15,117 nt of DNA from SW-4-43-9 sp047617985. Its GTDB lineage: Archaea > Nanohalarchaeota > Nanosalinia > Nanosalinales > Nanosalinaceae. Location: NCBI GenBank assembly GCA_047617985.1, contig JBLGBS010000017.1, positions 1 through 15,117 of the forward strand, in the 5' to 3' direction. Of this stretch, positions 6,625-12,578 are shown one piece after another. A program made the translations under genes and the position numbers. A model generated the notes under the pieces. The model saw nothing but the letters and a program-made list of their open reading frames with translations. It did not search any database and was not told where the DNA came from. The first letter of the stretch is position 1. Every line of letters starts with the position of its first letter.

Positions 6625-7701
6625 ATGAAGGAAGAAAACTCTTCTGAAGAAGAAATCCGTATAACCAGATCCGAACTGGAAGAAATAATAGATAGAAGAG
6701 TCGAACAAAAACTAAAAGAAGAGAAAGAGACAGAAAAACATCAACCACAGGAACTTAGCCGTAGAAAGTTTTTGAAGATGGCGGGTTTGGGTGCCGGAGC
6801 AATCGGACTAACATCAGCCACATCCGCACTCAACTTCTCTCCCTTAGGTGGCGGAGCTTCAAAACAATCCTATAGTTCAGGTTCAGGTCTTGACCTTTCC
6901 AACCAAAAGTTTAGTCTTGATGAATCTTACAGTGCTGATTGGACTACCCTTCAGACCTTTGAAAGCGGTATAGATTCTGCAAGACGTATAACAGCAAAAG
7001 ATGATTCTTTTAGAGAACATTTCCAAATTGAAAGAAACGCTAATACGGCTGAATTCACAGTTACTGCTGTTACCCCTTCATCAAGTTCAGCAAATGGATC
7101 ATTAGCATTTCTAATTGAAGAAGATAACTTATTCAGCGTTCAAGACGGTTACATGGTTTTAACATATGATGACAACAGAGACAATGTAGAACTATTTAAT
7201 CGTAATGCTGGAGCAAATGAGTTTTATGCTTACATACACGAAGACAACGCCAATCTTCTGAACCATAATGATCTTTCAACAATTAGCAGCGACGACCACC
7301 ACGAAAAATACACAGACACAGAAGCAGTCTCAGCAGTCAACTCCGAAAACTCCCTATCAGTAAACATATCCGGCGACGCAGACACAGTAGACGGAAACCA
7401 CGCAAACGACTTCGCATCATTCTCAACAAACAGCCCACAAGACGTTAGTAGTTCAAGAAGTAAAGGTACAACCTACACAAACAATTCAAATAATCCTCTG
7501 TTTGTTTCAGTATCTTTATCAAGCACATTTGACGGGGGCGAAGATGGACATATTGAGGTCGACGGAGTAATTGTTGACACCATGCAAAGCAACAGTAATA
7601 ATGATGGACGCGTCCAAGCGGTAGTACCTCCCAATTCAACATATAGTGTTACTTCAGAGTTTGGTCAGGAGATCCCCACATGGATAGAATACCAGATCTA
7701 A
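6625..7701 (+). CDS. Tat-exported surface protein with virus tail-fibre-like modules
   Basis: 358 residues. Residues 1-44 are charged and helical, likely coiled coil and cytoplasmic. SRRKFLKMAG (45-54), with the hydrophobic stretch to about 70, is a clear twin-arginine signal. No lipobox Cys follows, so the protein is cleaved or stays anchored. Residues 80-215 are Ser/Asn/Asp-rich and unrecognised. HHEKYTDTEAVSAV (225-238) and DADTVDGNHANDFA (251-264) are motifs I know from phage and haloarchaeal-virus tail fibres. SRSKGTTYTNNSNNPLFVSV (277-296) and PPNSTYSV (335-342) with a WIEYQ end match the C-terminal domain common on tail-fibre tips. A virion fibre would not need a Tat signal, so a cell-surface adhesin built from virus-derived parts is the best reading. 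Codon use changes sharply inside the gene. A remnant virus gene is the alternative. Confidence 0.7.
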   Translation: MKEENSSEEEIRITRSELEEIIDRRVEQKLKEEKETEKHQPQELSRRKFLKMAGLGAGAIGLTSATSALNFSPLGGGASKQSYSSGSGLDLSNQKFSLDESYSADWTTLQTFESGIDSARRITAKDDSFREHFQIERNANTAEFTVTAVTPSSSSANGSLAFLIEEDNLFSVQDGYMVLTYDDNRDNVELFNRNAGANEFYAYIHEDNANLLNHNDLSTISSDDHHEKYTDTEAVSAVNSENSLSVNISGDADTVDGNHANDFASFSTNSPQDVSSSRSKGTTYTNNSNNPLFVSVSLSSTFDGGEDGHIEVDGVIVDTMQSNSNNDGRVQAVVPPNSTYSVTSEFGQEIPTWIEYQI

Positions 7702-7934
7702 TATATAATAAAATTTAGAGCCTTTAATGATAGAAAAAATAATCAAGGTAAACAAAACTAAGGAAAACTATTTAACGTCGTACAGAACCATTTAAACAGC
7801 CTTCAATGCAATTTAGCGAAATAATCTAACACATATATGAAAAAGAGAGAAAAACAAGAAAATATACCGCCATTTAATAGCGGGAAGATCTTTGAGTGCA
7901 GGAATTTTAAAGAAAGCTCTGTATTCTTTTTGTT
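7702..7934 (+). other. AT-rich 233-nt spacer
   Basis: I see no convincing gene. Two TATA-like elements, CTATTTAAC (about 7768-7776) and CCATTTAAAC (about 7789-7798), lie 21 nt apart and might drive a short transcript, but no ORF longer than 22 codons or clear RNA fold follows. CCGCCATTTAATAGCGG at 7867-7883 has short inverted arms and resembles a stretch near 8766. Confidence 0.3.
7903..7912 (+). promoter_or_regulatory. TATA box of the bPH2-domain gene
   Basis: AATTTTAAAG is centred about 27 nt upstream of the ATG at 7935, consistent with a leaderless transcript covering the bPH2 gene and its small downstream partner. Confidence 0.5.
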
Positions 7935-8441
7935 ATGACAGTTGATTGGACTAATCTTGATTCAGATGAGCAGATTCTCTGGGAAGGACAGCCCAGGATG
8001 AAAAGTATTCTACCGGCGGTGATTGTCGGGATACCTATGATTGCCTTTTTCGGTATAGGTTTACTCGTTATCGCTGGAGCGTACTTTAACATCAAAAATA
8101 CAAGTTTCCTTGTAACGAATGAAGGTCTTTACCGGAAGACAGGAATTCTCTCGAGAAGTGTTCAGAAGATCGGTTTTGACAAAGTTCAGAACATCAGTTT
8201 CTCACAGGGAGTTCTCGGCAACTACTTCGGCTACGGTAACATCGAGGTCTCAACCGCTGGAGGAAGCGGAGTTGAAATGCGTTTCAACAGTATCGACAAC
8301 CCGAGAGAAGTTGAGAACATAGTCAACAACAAACTGAAGAAAGCACAGAGTAGGGAAAAGAGTGACGAAGGCGGAGATAGAGTTGAAGAGGAGCTTGTGA
8401 AGATCAGGAAAATCCTTCAGGAAATGAACAAAAAGATGTAG
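7935..8441 (+). CDS. Membrane protein with bacterial PH (bPH2/DUF304) domain
   Basis: 168 residues. The N-terminal LDSDEQILWEGQPRMKS is the usual lead-in of the DUF304/YdbS-like family. Hydrophobic residues of about 24-51 form the membrane-embedded part. The PH-like beta domain follows: FLVTNEGLYRKTGILSR, then KIGFDKVQNISFSQGVLGNY and FGYGNIEVSTAGG, the characteristic stretch in which the second strand pair reports a gyrating G-Y-G-x-I/V core. The C-terminal ~40 residues are charged and probably coiled coil. The biochemical role of the family is not settled; bPH2 proteins sit at the membrane and may sense or bind lipids or partners. A small membrane protein starts 2 nt after its stop, so the two form an operon. 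Confidence 0.8.
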   Translation: MTVDWTNLDSDEQILWEGQPRMKSILPAVIVGIPMIAFFGIGLLVIAGAYFNIKNTSFLVTNEGLYRKTGILSRSVQKIGFDKVQNISFSQGVLGNYFGYGNIEVSTAGGSGVEMRFNSIDNPREVENIVNNKLKKAQSREKSDEGGDRVEEELVKIRKILQEMNKKM

Positions 8442-8443
8442 AG

Positions 8444-8686
8444 ATGGATTTTAGAGATCTAGTAGATACAAAGCTCCGGAAAGCAGTGATCCACGGAGCA
8501 ATCTCTACATGTTTTTCTATTATTTTTTCCTACCTATTCCTAGAACTATATGTGATGACTTCGATAAGTGTAGGTCACGGCGGTTTAATAGGTCAGATGA
8601 TAGAAGTCGGGCTTGTAGCAGTTGGATATGCCAGCTTTTTCTCAGGGTTTTTCTCCTCCTATTTCACATCTGCAAATATAGAATAA
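8444..8686 (+). CDS. Small two-helix membrane protein, partner of the bPH2 gene
   Basis: 80 residues, no recognised family. A charged N-terminus (MDFRDLVDTKLRKAVIHG) precedes a first helix at about 18-40. A glycine-rich loop (SVGHGGLIGQM) and a second helix at about 52-72 follow. Starting 2 nt after the bPH2 stop, with nothing resembling a promoter between them, it is translated from the same mRNA and may form a complex with the bPH2 protein. A hairpin with a T-tract follows shortly after its stop, which closes the operon. Confidence 0.6.
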   Translation: MDFRDLVDTKLRKAVIHGAISTCFSIIFSYLFLELYVMTSISVGHGGLIGQMIEVGLVAVGYASFFSGFFSSYFTSANIE

Positions 8687-8694
8687 CATAAGCG

Positions 8695-8723
8695 TGTTAC
8701 TTCCGTAACAATTAAAGGTTTTT
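8695..8723 (+). terminator. Hairpin plus T-tract after the bPH2 operon
   Basis: TGTTAC at 8695-8700 and GTAACA at 8705-8710 form a perfect 6-bp stem with a TTCC loop. Five T at 8719-8723 follow within 10 nt. Position just after the small membrane gene supports a transcription terminator. Confidence 0.5.
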
Positions 8724-8757
8724 GTCTTCCAATAATGAGATGAAAGGTCGAAAACCA

Positions 8758-8776
8758 CATTTATCGCCCATTTACC
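8758..8776 (+). promoter_or_regulatory. Promoter region of the toxin-antitoxin pair
   Basis: Two overlapping TATA-like elements, CATTTAT (8759-8765) and CATTTACC (8769-8776), precede the antitoxin gene by 50-70 nt. Either would start a transcript with a 5' leader of roughly 30-40 nt. This is unlike most genes here, and fits the clear Shine-Dalgarno site. Confidence 0.35.
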
Positions 8777-8796
8777 AATGCGGGAATCCGTACAAC

Positions 8797-8806
8797 CCCT
8801 ATAGGG
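8797..8806 (+). promoter_or_regulatory. Candidate operator palindrome of the antitoxin
   Basis: CCCTATAGGG is a perfect 10-bp palindrome lying at or just after the expected transcription start, 21 nt before the antitoxin ATG. RHH antitoxins normally bind short palindromes over their own promoter, so this is the obvious autoregulatory site. No binding evidence is available. Confidence 0.4.
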
Positions 8807-8815
8807 CAACCAACA

Positions 8816-8820
8816 GGTGA
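8816..8820 (+). promoter_or_regulatory. Shine-Dalgarno site of the antitoxin
   Basis: GGTGA lies 7 nt before the ATG at 8828 and matches the archaeal 16S anti-SD perfectly. It supports this start codon and marks the gene as leadered. Confidence 0.55.
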
Positions 8821-8827
8821 GACACGC

Positions 8828-9061
8828 ATGACAACACTCAACGTCAAACTCCCGGAAGAGCAGAAAGAAGAAGTAGAAAAAATGGCCGAGCTCAAGAAAT
8901 ACCCGAGCACCTCTGAATACGTCAGACAAGCTCTCAGGAACCAGATAGAAAGAGATCTTGAGCTATCAGAAGAAGTAGAAGAACGGCTAAAACTGCTGAA
9001 AGAGGGAGATGCCAAAATCCTCGACTCTGACAAAGTCGATGAAGAACTAGACATCAAGTAA
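8828..9061 (+). CDS. Ribbon-helix-helix antitoxin (CopG/ParD-like)
   Basis: 77 residues. The N-terminal MTTLNVKLPEEQ is the DNA-binding beta strand, followed by helix 1 (EEVEKMAELKK), the turn KYPSTSEYVRQALRNQ and helix 2, the standard CopG/ParD plan in which a dimer binds operator DNA. The C-terminal half (about 43-77) is highly acidic and would wrap the toxin. The RelE/ParE-like toxin starts 9 nt later, so this is a classical antitoxin-first type II module. It probably represses its own promoter through the palindrome at 8797-8806. Third positions favour A, C and G over T more than in the preceding operon, which hints at separate acquisition. Confidence 0.85.
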   Translation: MTTLNVKLPEEQKEEVEKMAELKKYPSTSEYVRQALRNQIERDLELSEEVEERLKLLKEGDAKILDSDKVDEELDIK

Positions 9062-9070
9062 AGAAGAACA

Positions 9071-9406
9071 ATGGAAGTAAAGTGGATGGAGAAAGCAGTA
9101 GAGGATCTGAAAGGAATGGATCGAGAGCTCGCTTTATTCATCAGGAAAGAAACAGACAAACGTCTCCAGGAAAAACCATTGACCGATGACCAGGTAGTCC
9201 CTGTATCGAAAAATAGGTATGAAGCTTACAGGCTATGTCTGGAAGACAGTAATTCTGGTCTGAACCATCGAGTGATCTTCAAATATAGTGATGAAGATAA
9301 CACGGTAATAGTGGTGAAAGTTGGACGTAGAGAGGAAATTTACAACACTGAGAACTCTAAGGATATTAGCGAGCGAATCAGCGACCTTTCAGACGAACTC
9401 TCCTAA
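9071..9406 (+). CDS. RelE/ParE-superfamily toxin
   Basis: 111 residues with the RelE/ParE layout. It has an N-terminal strand MEVKWMEKAVEDL and two helices (LKGMDRELALFIRKETDKRL). The strands LCLEDS, HRVIFKYSDED and TVIVVKVGRREEIY form the core sheet; R91-R92 and Y95 near the end of the last strand lie where RelE toxins place active-site residues. RelE-type members cut mRNA on the ribosome and ParE-type members poison gyrase; the sequence does not settle which applies. It follows the RHH antitoxin by 9 nt without a clear SD. The last ~15 residues are a polar tail. No truncation is evident, so the module looks functional. Confidence 0.82.
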   Translation: MEVKWMEKAVEDLKGMDRELALFIRKETDKRLQEKPLTDDQVVPVSKNRYEAYRLCLEDSNSGLNHRVIFKYSDEDNTVIVVKVGRREEIYNTENSKDISERISDLSDELS

Positions 9407-9407
9407 A

Positions 9408-9425
9408 CTCTTTCTTCTTTTTATT
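9408..9425 (+). terminator. T-rich terminator after the toxin gene
   Basis: Pyrimidine-rich CTCTTTCTTCTTTTTATT starts 2 nt past the toxin stop and contains a run of five T. This is typical of archaeal termination at oligo-T without a hairpin. Confidence 0.4.
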
Positions 9426-9460
9426 GAATCAGTTTTCAGAGAGTTGAACTTGGAAAGGGT

Positions 9461-9534
9461 TCCCGACTCCAGGATTTGAACCTGGGACAATCCGCTCTAC
9501 AGGCGGACGCTCTGCCAGACTGAGCTAAGTCGGG
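9461..9534 (-). tRNA. tRNA-Tyr (anticodon GUA)
   Basis: A complete cloverleaf on the minus strand, 74 nt. The acceptor stem CCCGACT pairs with AGTCGGG (7 bp), discriminator A73. The D arm is GCTC/GAGC, the anticodon stem TCCGC/GCGGA with loop CTGTAGA, placing GTA at 34-36 with T33 and G37. The T arm is CCAGG/CCTGG around TTCAAAT. C1-G72 is the archaeal/eukaryotic tyrosine identity pair. There is no intron, although archaeal tRNA-Tyr genes often have one, and CCA is not encoded. A 15-nt copy of its 5' region occurs 61 nt upstream. Confidence 0.97.
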
Positions 9535-9563
9535 ATTAAATTTTTCCGTCATAGTTCATTCAA

Positions 9564-9577
9564 GAAGCTTCGGCTTC
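9564..9577 (+). repeat. UUCG-tetraloop hairpin
   Basis: GAAGC-TTCG-GCTTC forms a 5-bp stem closed by the very stable C(UUCG)G loop if read on the plus strand. It lies between tRNA-Tyr and the duplicated tRNA 5' fragment. Its role is unknown; on the minus strand it would fold in the tRNA leader. Confidence 0.4.
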
Positions 9578-9579
9578 GC

Positions 9580-9594
9580 ACTGAGCTAAGTCGG
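9580..9594 (-). repeat. Partial copy of the tRNA-Tyr 5' end
   Basis: The plus-strand stretch ACTGAGCTAAGTCGG here is identical to 9519-9533 within tRNA-Tyr, covering the acceptor 5' strand and the start of the D arm. It lacks the first C of the mature tRNA and anything past the D stem. The copy lies 61 nt upstream of the real gene. An AT-rich TATA-like stretch (minus strand AACTTAATTAC, about 9620-9630) is about 30 nt before the copy, so the original promoter may now serve a tRNA with an inserted leader. It could also be an integration scar. Confidence 0.6.
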
Positions 9595-9640
9595 ATCTGA
9601 CTTGATGTATGAAAAAGAGGTAATTAAGTTTTAAGAGGGT

Positions 9641-11011
9641 TTACTCTGGCTGAAATTCAACGTTGACCTGAGAGGTTTCCTTGATTTTCTCGTTATTCAT
9701 AATTGCTTCGGCGGAGTCAAGCGTTACGCCCCCTTCAACCTCGACCAGAGGATTAATCGTGTAGACCAGAACTCTCTGCTCTCCAGGCTCCAGATCTCCA
9801 AGCTCCCATTCAAGTCTTGTACCGCTACTGGTCTTTGTTACAACCGGTTTTGCCATTTCAAAGCTCTGAGATACCTCTGCTATATCCGGAACAAAGTCTT
9901 TAACCTTTAGATCGGTCAGCGCTGTGCTGGAGTTGTTTTCAAGTTCAATTCTTATTTTTGCTTTTCCGTCTGTGTAAGAAGCTGTTTTTGAAATCTTGAG
10001 GTCTGTCTGAAGTTTCTTGAATCCAAGGACACCGATGAAAAGAAGTCCTATAAACCCTAAAGCAGGAATGTAGCTGACTGTGTAGCTGATAGAGGCTGAA
10101 TCTCCTGGCTCAACCTCTAAGTTCCAGATGTATACCTGCTCTCCTGCCTCTGTTCTGGTTTGATCGGGGAGAGGATCGAAACCTGCAAGCGGGTCAAGGT
10201 ATATCGGAAGCGATCTCTCCACTTTTTCCTCAACCCGAATGTTACCTCTGTTTTCCAGCTTGACTGTTTCCTTTCTTGTCAATAATTTATCGTTCTCTGA
10301 ACTGGTTTTATCCAGTTTCCGGAACTCTCCAATCTCCACAGTCTGGGATACGGTGTGAGTCTCTTTTCCATTGTTCTTAACCCTGAGCGCTACATTTTCG
10401 TCTCCCGGCGACTGCATATCCGGAACATCAAGCTGGAAGCTGTATCTTATACTGTCTCCTGCTCCAAGCACGGCACCTTTCCTTTCCTCCGTAGCATTGA
10501 ATCCTTCTGCCTCTACTGTGAAGTTGTCAAGGGTTTCGGAGGCAGTATTTTGGACAGTTGCGGAAATATTAACTTTATCTCCTGGCTCTAGATCCTGATC
10601 CGACACCTGGAAAGAAGTAATTTTTAGATCGTACTCGTTGACAACAGTGAAGAAGCTCTCAACCGTCTGTGATTCGCTGTTCTGGAAAGATCTGAGGTTG
10701 AGCGTGAAAGCATAGTTTTGCTGGATAGAGTTTTCCTCAGGCGTGACCTCGATCCGGAAAGTACTGCTGTTTCCTGGTTCAATAGTCTTGCTGTATTCAT
10801 AGTCAAACCAGTTTGAAGCAACCGGTGGTGACTGAAGACTGCTTATCCTGAAACGATCCTGTTCCGCATAATCGTTTTCGACAGTGAGATTGAAAACCGC
10901 AGGATTTTCGACAGAAGCTGTCCTGTCAACCACTTTCAGATCAGCAGGGAACCCGGAAACCGATCCTATGAACAGGATCAAAGCCGTGAAAAGTACGATT
11001 TTTGAATTCAT
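9641..11011 (-). CDS. Membrane-anchored surface protein with Ig-like/CARDB-type repeats
   Basis: 456 residues. An N-terminal signal sequence (KIVLFTALILFIGSVSG, 4-20) leads to a large beta-rich ectodomain. Residues 21-125 look like one Ig-like domain. Residues 126-225 resemble a CARDB/NEW3-type domain (LEPGDKVNISATVQN ... LGAGDSIRYSFQLDVP), and 230-312 a further domain ending in EPGDSASISYTVSY. A transmembrane helix lies at 315-331 (PALGFIGLLFIGVLGF). The remaining 120 residues (335-456) again look like a DUF11-type beta domain (KIRIELENNSSTALTDLKV ... LEPGEQRVLVYTI). Such domains are normally extracellular, so their position after the helix is topologically odd. There are many N-x-S/T sites for glycosylation. 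The function is unknown: cell envelope, possibly adhesion. A TATA box lies 27 nt before the ATG. Confidence 0.75.
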   Translation of the reverse strand: MNSKIVLFTALILFIGSVSGFPADLKVVDRTASVENPAVFNLTVENDYAEQDRFRISSLQSPPVASNWFDYEYSKTIEPGNSSTFRIEVTPEENSIQQNYAFTLNLRSFQNSESQTVESFFTVVNEYDLKITSFQVSDQDLEPGDKVNISATVQNTASETLDNFTVEAEGFNATEERKGAVLGAGDSIRYSFQLDVPDMQSPGDENVALRVKNNGKETHTVSQTVEIGEFRKLDKTSSENDKLLTRKETVKLENRGNIRVEEKVERSLPIYLDPLAGFDPLPDQTRTEAGEQVYIWNLEVEPGDSASISYTVSYIPALGFIGLLFIGVLGFKKLQTDLKISKTASYTDGKAKIRIELENNSSTALTDLKVKDFVPDIAEVSQSFEMAKPVVTKTSSGTRLEWELGDLEPGEQRVLVYTINPLVEVEGGVTLDSAEAIMNNEKIKETSQVNVEFQPE

Positions 11012-11034
11012 AGATAATTATTATCTGGTTCCGA

Positions 11035-11042
11035 CTATAAAA
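11035..11042 (-). promoter_or_regulatory. TATA box of the Ig-like surface protein gene
   Basis: TTTTATAG on the minus strand is centred 27 nt before the ATG at 11011, consistent with leaderless initiation and separate expression from the gene upstream. Confidence 0.5.
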
Positions 11043-11073
11043 CTGACCTACAGAATAGGAAAAAGAAAGTTAA

Positions 11074-11388
11074 TTAGAACGGAGGTACATCGTCTTCAGG
11101 CCCGCCAGGCGGTGCTCCACCAGGACCCATACCGCCCATATCATCTCCAGGATCCATAGGATCCTGCATAGCGTCTTCCTGTACCTCGTCCATCAAGTCT
11201 CTCACTGACTGGATTAGAGATTCAAGCGAGCTCTCTGAATCAGGTTCCTGAATCTCGTCTTCAAGCTTGGAGAGCTCTATCTCCAGATCCTTGGCCTTCC
11301 CTGTTCTCGGTTCGGGGATAGTTTCCAGAACCATTTCGGCCGAGTCAAGGACTGCTTCGGCTTCCTCTTTTTTCTCCTGTATGCTCAT
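11074..11388 (-). CDS. Small helical protein resembling a free-standing Hsp70/DnaK lid
   Basis: 104 residues, soluble, acidic. Residues 3-25 (EKKEEAEAVLDSAEMVLET) and 33-73 (LEIELSKLEDEIQEPDSESS ... LIQSVRDLMDEVQEDAMQ) are two long helices joined by a short loop. The order and spacing resemble the C-terminal lid of DnaK (NQADSLIYQTEKTL ... LEEALKGDDLEEIKAALEEL). A Gly/Pro/Met/Asp-rich tail follows (DDMGGMGPGGAPPGGPEDD), again like archaeal and bacterial DnaK tails, but it ends in VPPF instead of an EEV-type end. No nucleotide-binding domain is present or decayed upstream; thiI lies 52 nt away. The resemblance is by eye and could be generic coiled coil. A strong GGAG/GGTGA-type SD precedes the ATG. 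A TATA-like element (11436-11445) lies inside the end of thiI. Confidence 0.55.
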   Translation of the reverse strand: MSIQEKKEEAEAVLDSAEMVLETIPEPRTGKAKDLEIELSKLEDEIQEPDSESSLESLIQSVRDLMDEVQEDAMQDPMDPGDDMGGMGPGGAPPGGPEDDVPPF

Positions 11389-11393
11389 ATTGT

Positions 11394-11406
11394 TTCACCA
11401 CTCCTC
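11394..11406 (-). promoter_or_regulatory. Shine-Dalgarno region of the lid-like protein
   Basis: The minus strand reads GAGGAGTGGTGAAACAATATG. GGAG and GGTGA both match the archaeal anti-SD, the latter 6 nt before the ATG. This supports the start at 11388. A TATA-like CATTAAATAT (11411-11420) would give a leaderless start, so a second, upstream TATAAAAAG (11436-11444) more likely drives the leadered form. Confidence 0.45.
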
Positions 11407-11440
11407 AATCATATTTAATGTTTTCGATAACCAAATCTTT

Positions 11441-12574
11441 TTATAACAGGTTTTTCTCAGCGTTTTCTACAGCCGAGTCGACCATCTTCTCGATGTCAAA
11501 CCTGCTCTCAAGTTCCTCAAGCTGATCCTCTTTAAGCTCTGTAGCCGGGTTTTCAGGCGATAAAGTTGTACAGGCCGATTTAATATTTGACTGTTTCATA
11601 GTACCGATCTCCCTTGCTTTTTCAGTTACTTCGCTTTTGCTACGAGTTAAAAGCGGTCTGTGAACAGGTAAGTCGACTGCTTCAGTTGTTCTTTTCAGAT
11701 TTACAGCGGTTTGAGACGACTTCTGTCCAAGTGACTCGCCGGTTACAATACCTTTCAGACCCTCTTTTTCGGCTATTCTCTCAGTTATTCTGAACATAAG
11801 CCTTCTGTGCAGTATCATCCTGCCCTGTCCAATCTCCATTAACTCGTTATTTATCTCCTCCATATCGACGACGTAGTAATGCCATTTCTTTCCAGGATGA
11901 AACTTCCTTATCTCATCAAGAACCGATTTAAACCGCATCAAATGATCTTCAGCAGCGATAGGACGGTTATAGAAATACACAGGAGTGATGTCTGCTCCGC
12001 GCGTCATTATCTCATATGTCGCTACAGGAGAGTCTATACCTCCGCTAACCATTGCTGCCATCTCGCCCTGAGAACCTGTCGGGAAACCGTCCGGCCCTTC
12101 AAAAAACTGTGTGTAGACAAATGCTCTGTCTTCTCTAACATCAATCTTGATCCATGTCTCCGGATCATCGAGGTCTACTTCTGCACCGCACCGATCATCT
12201 ACAAAACTTCCGATTTCCCGGTTCAGATCCATGCTGTCGAAATCATGCTCACCGGCTCTACTGGCATCTATCCCGAAGGAATTTCCAACCTCCAGCTTCT
12301 TGACCGCTGATTGGATCGACTTCATGGAGGGTTCGGTCTCGTAGGCAGGAGAGCTGGATGAAACACCTGGCACTTGAGATACAATTTCCGCAGCTTTTTC
12401 GGCCTCCCGGGTTTCAACCAGTATACGGGAAGATATGCGGGATACCGATCCATATTCGAGTTCTTCATATTCCAGTCTATCCTCAACCCTCTGTCTAAGA
12501 ACGTTCAGCATCTGACCTCTGACCTGGGCTGATTTAGATCCTATCTCTCCGAACCTGACAACCACTCTGTCCAT
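11441..12574 (-). CDS. thiI: tRNA 4-thiouridine synthetase ThiI, no rhodanese domain
   Basis: 377 residues from the ATG at 12574. An in-frame GTG at 12595 would add 7 residues but overlap the preceding gene by 17 nt; the ATG starts 4 nt after that stop and gives the conserved MDRVVVRFGEIGSKS. An N-terminal ferredoxin-like and THUMP region (to about 165) binds tRNA. FPTGSQG (164-170) leads to the PP-loop SGGIDSP (177-183) that adenylates U8. TGESLGQKSSQT (279-290) and SACTTLSPENPAT (333-345), with C335, are conserved core motifs. Like other archaeal ThiI it ends without a rhodanese domain. Only two Cys remain from this start, and I see no CxxC of the kind described in methanogen ThiI. It is co-transcribed with the His-rich membrane protein. 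Confidence 0.92.
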   Translation of the reverse strand: MDRVVVRFGEIGSKSAQVRGQMLNVLRQRVEDRLEYEELEYGSVSRISSRILVETREAEKAAEIVSQVPGVSSSSPAYETEPSMKSIQSAVKKLEVGNSFGIDASRAGEHDFDSMDLNREIGSFVDDRCGAEVDLDDPETWIKIDVREDRAFVYTQFFEGPDGFPTGSQGEMAAMVSGGIDSPVATYEIMTRGADITPVYFYNRPIAAEDHLMRFKSVLDEIRKFHPGKKWHYYVVDMEEINNELMEIGQGRMILHRRLMFRITERIAEKEGLKGIVTGESLGQKSSQTAVNLKRTTEAVDLPVHRPLLTRSKSEVTEKAREIGTMKQSNIKSACTTLSPENPATELKEDQLEELESRFDIEKMVDSAVENAEKNLL

Positions 12575-12578
12575 CGAT

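Noticed and set aside
7727..7795. 22-codon ORF in the spacer after the Tat protein gene
   Set aside because: Too short, AT-driven and without promoter or family similarity.
9461..9600. Split or half tRNA
   Set aside because: The tRNA-Tyr is complete in one piece; the extra copy covers only 15 nt, less than a usable half, and has no partner.
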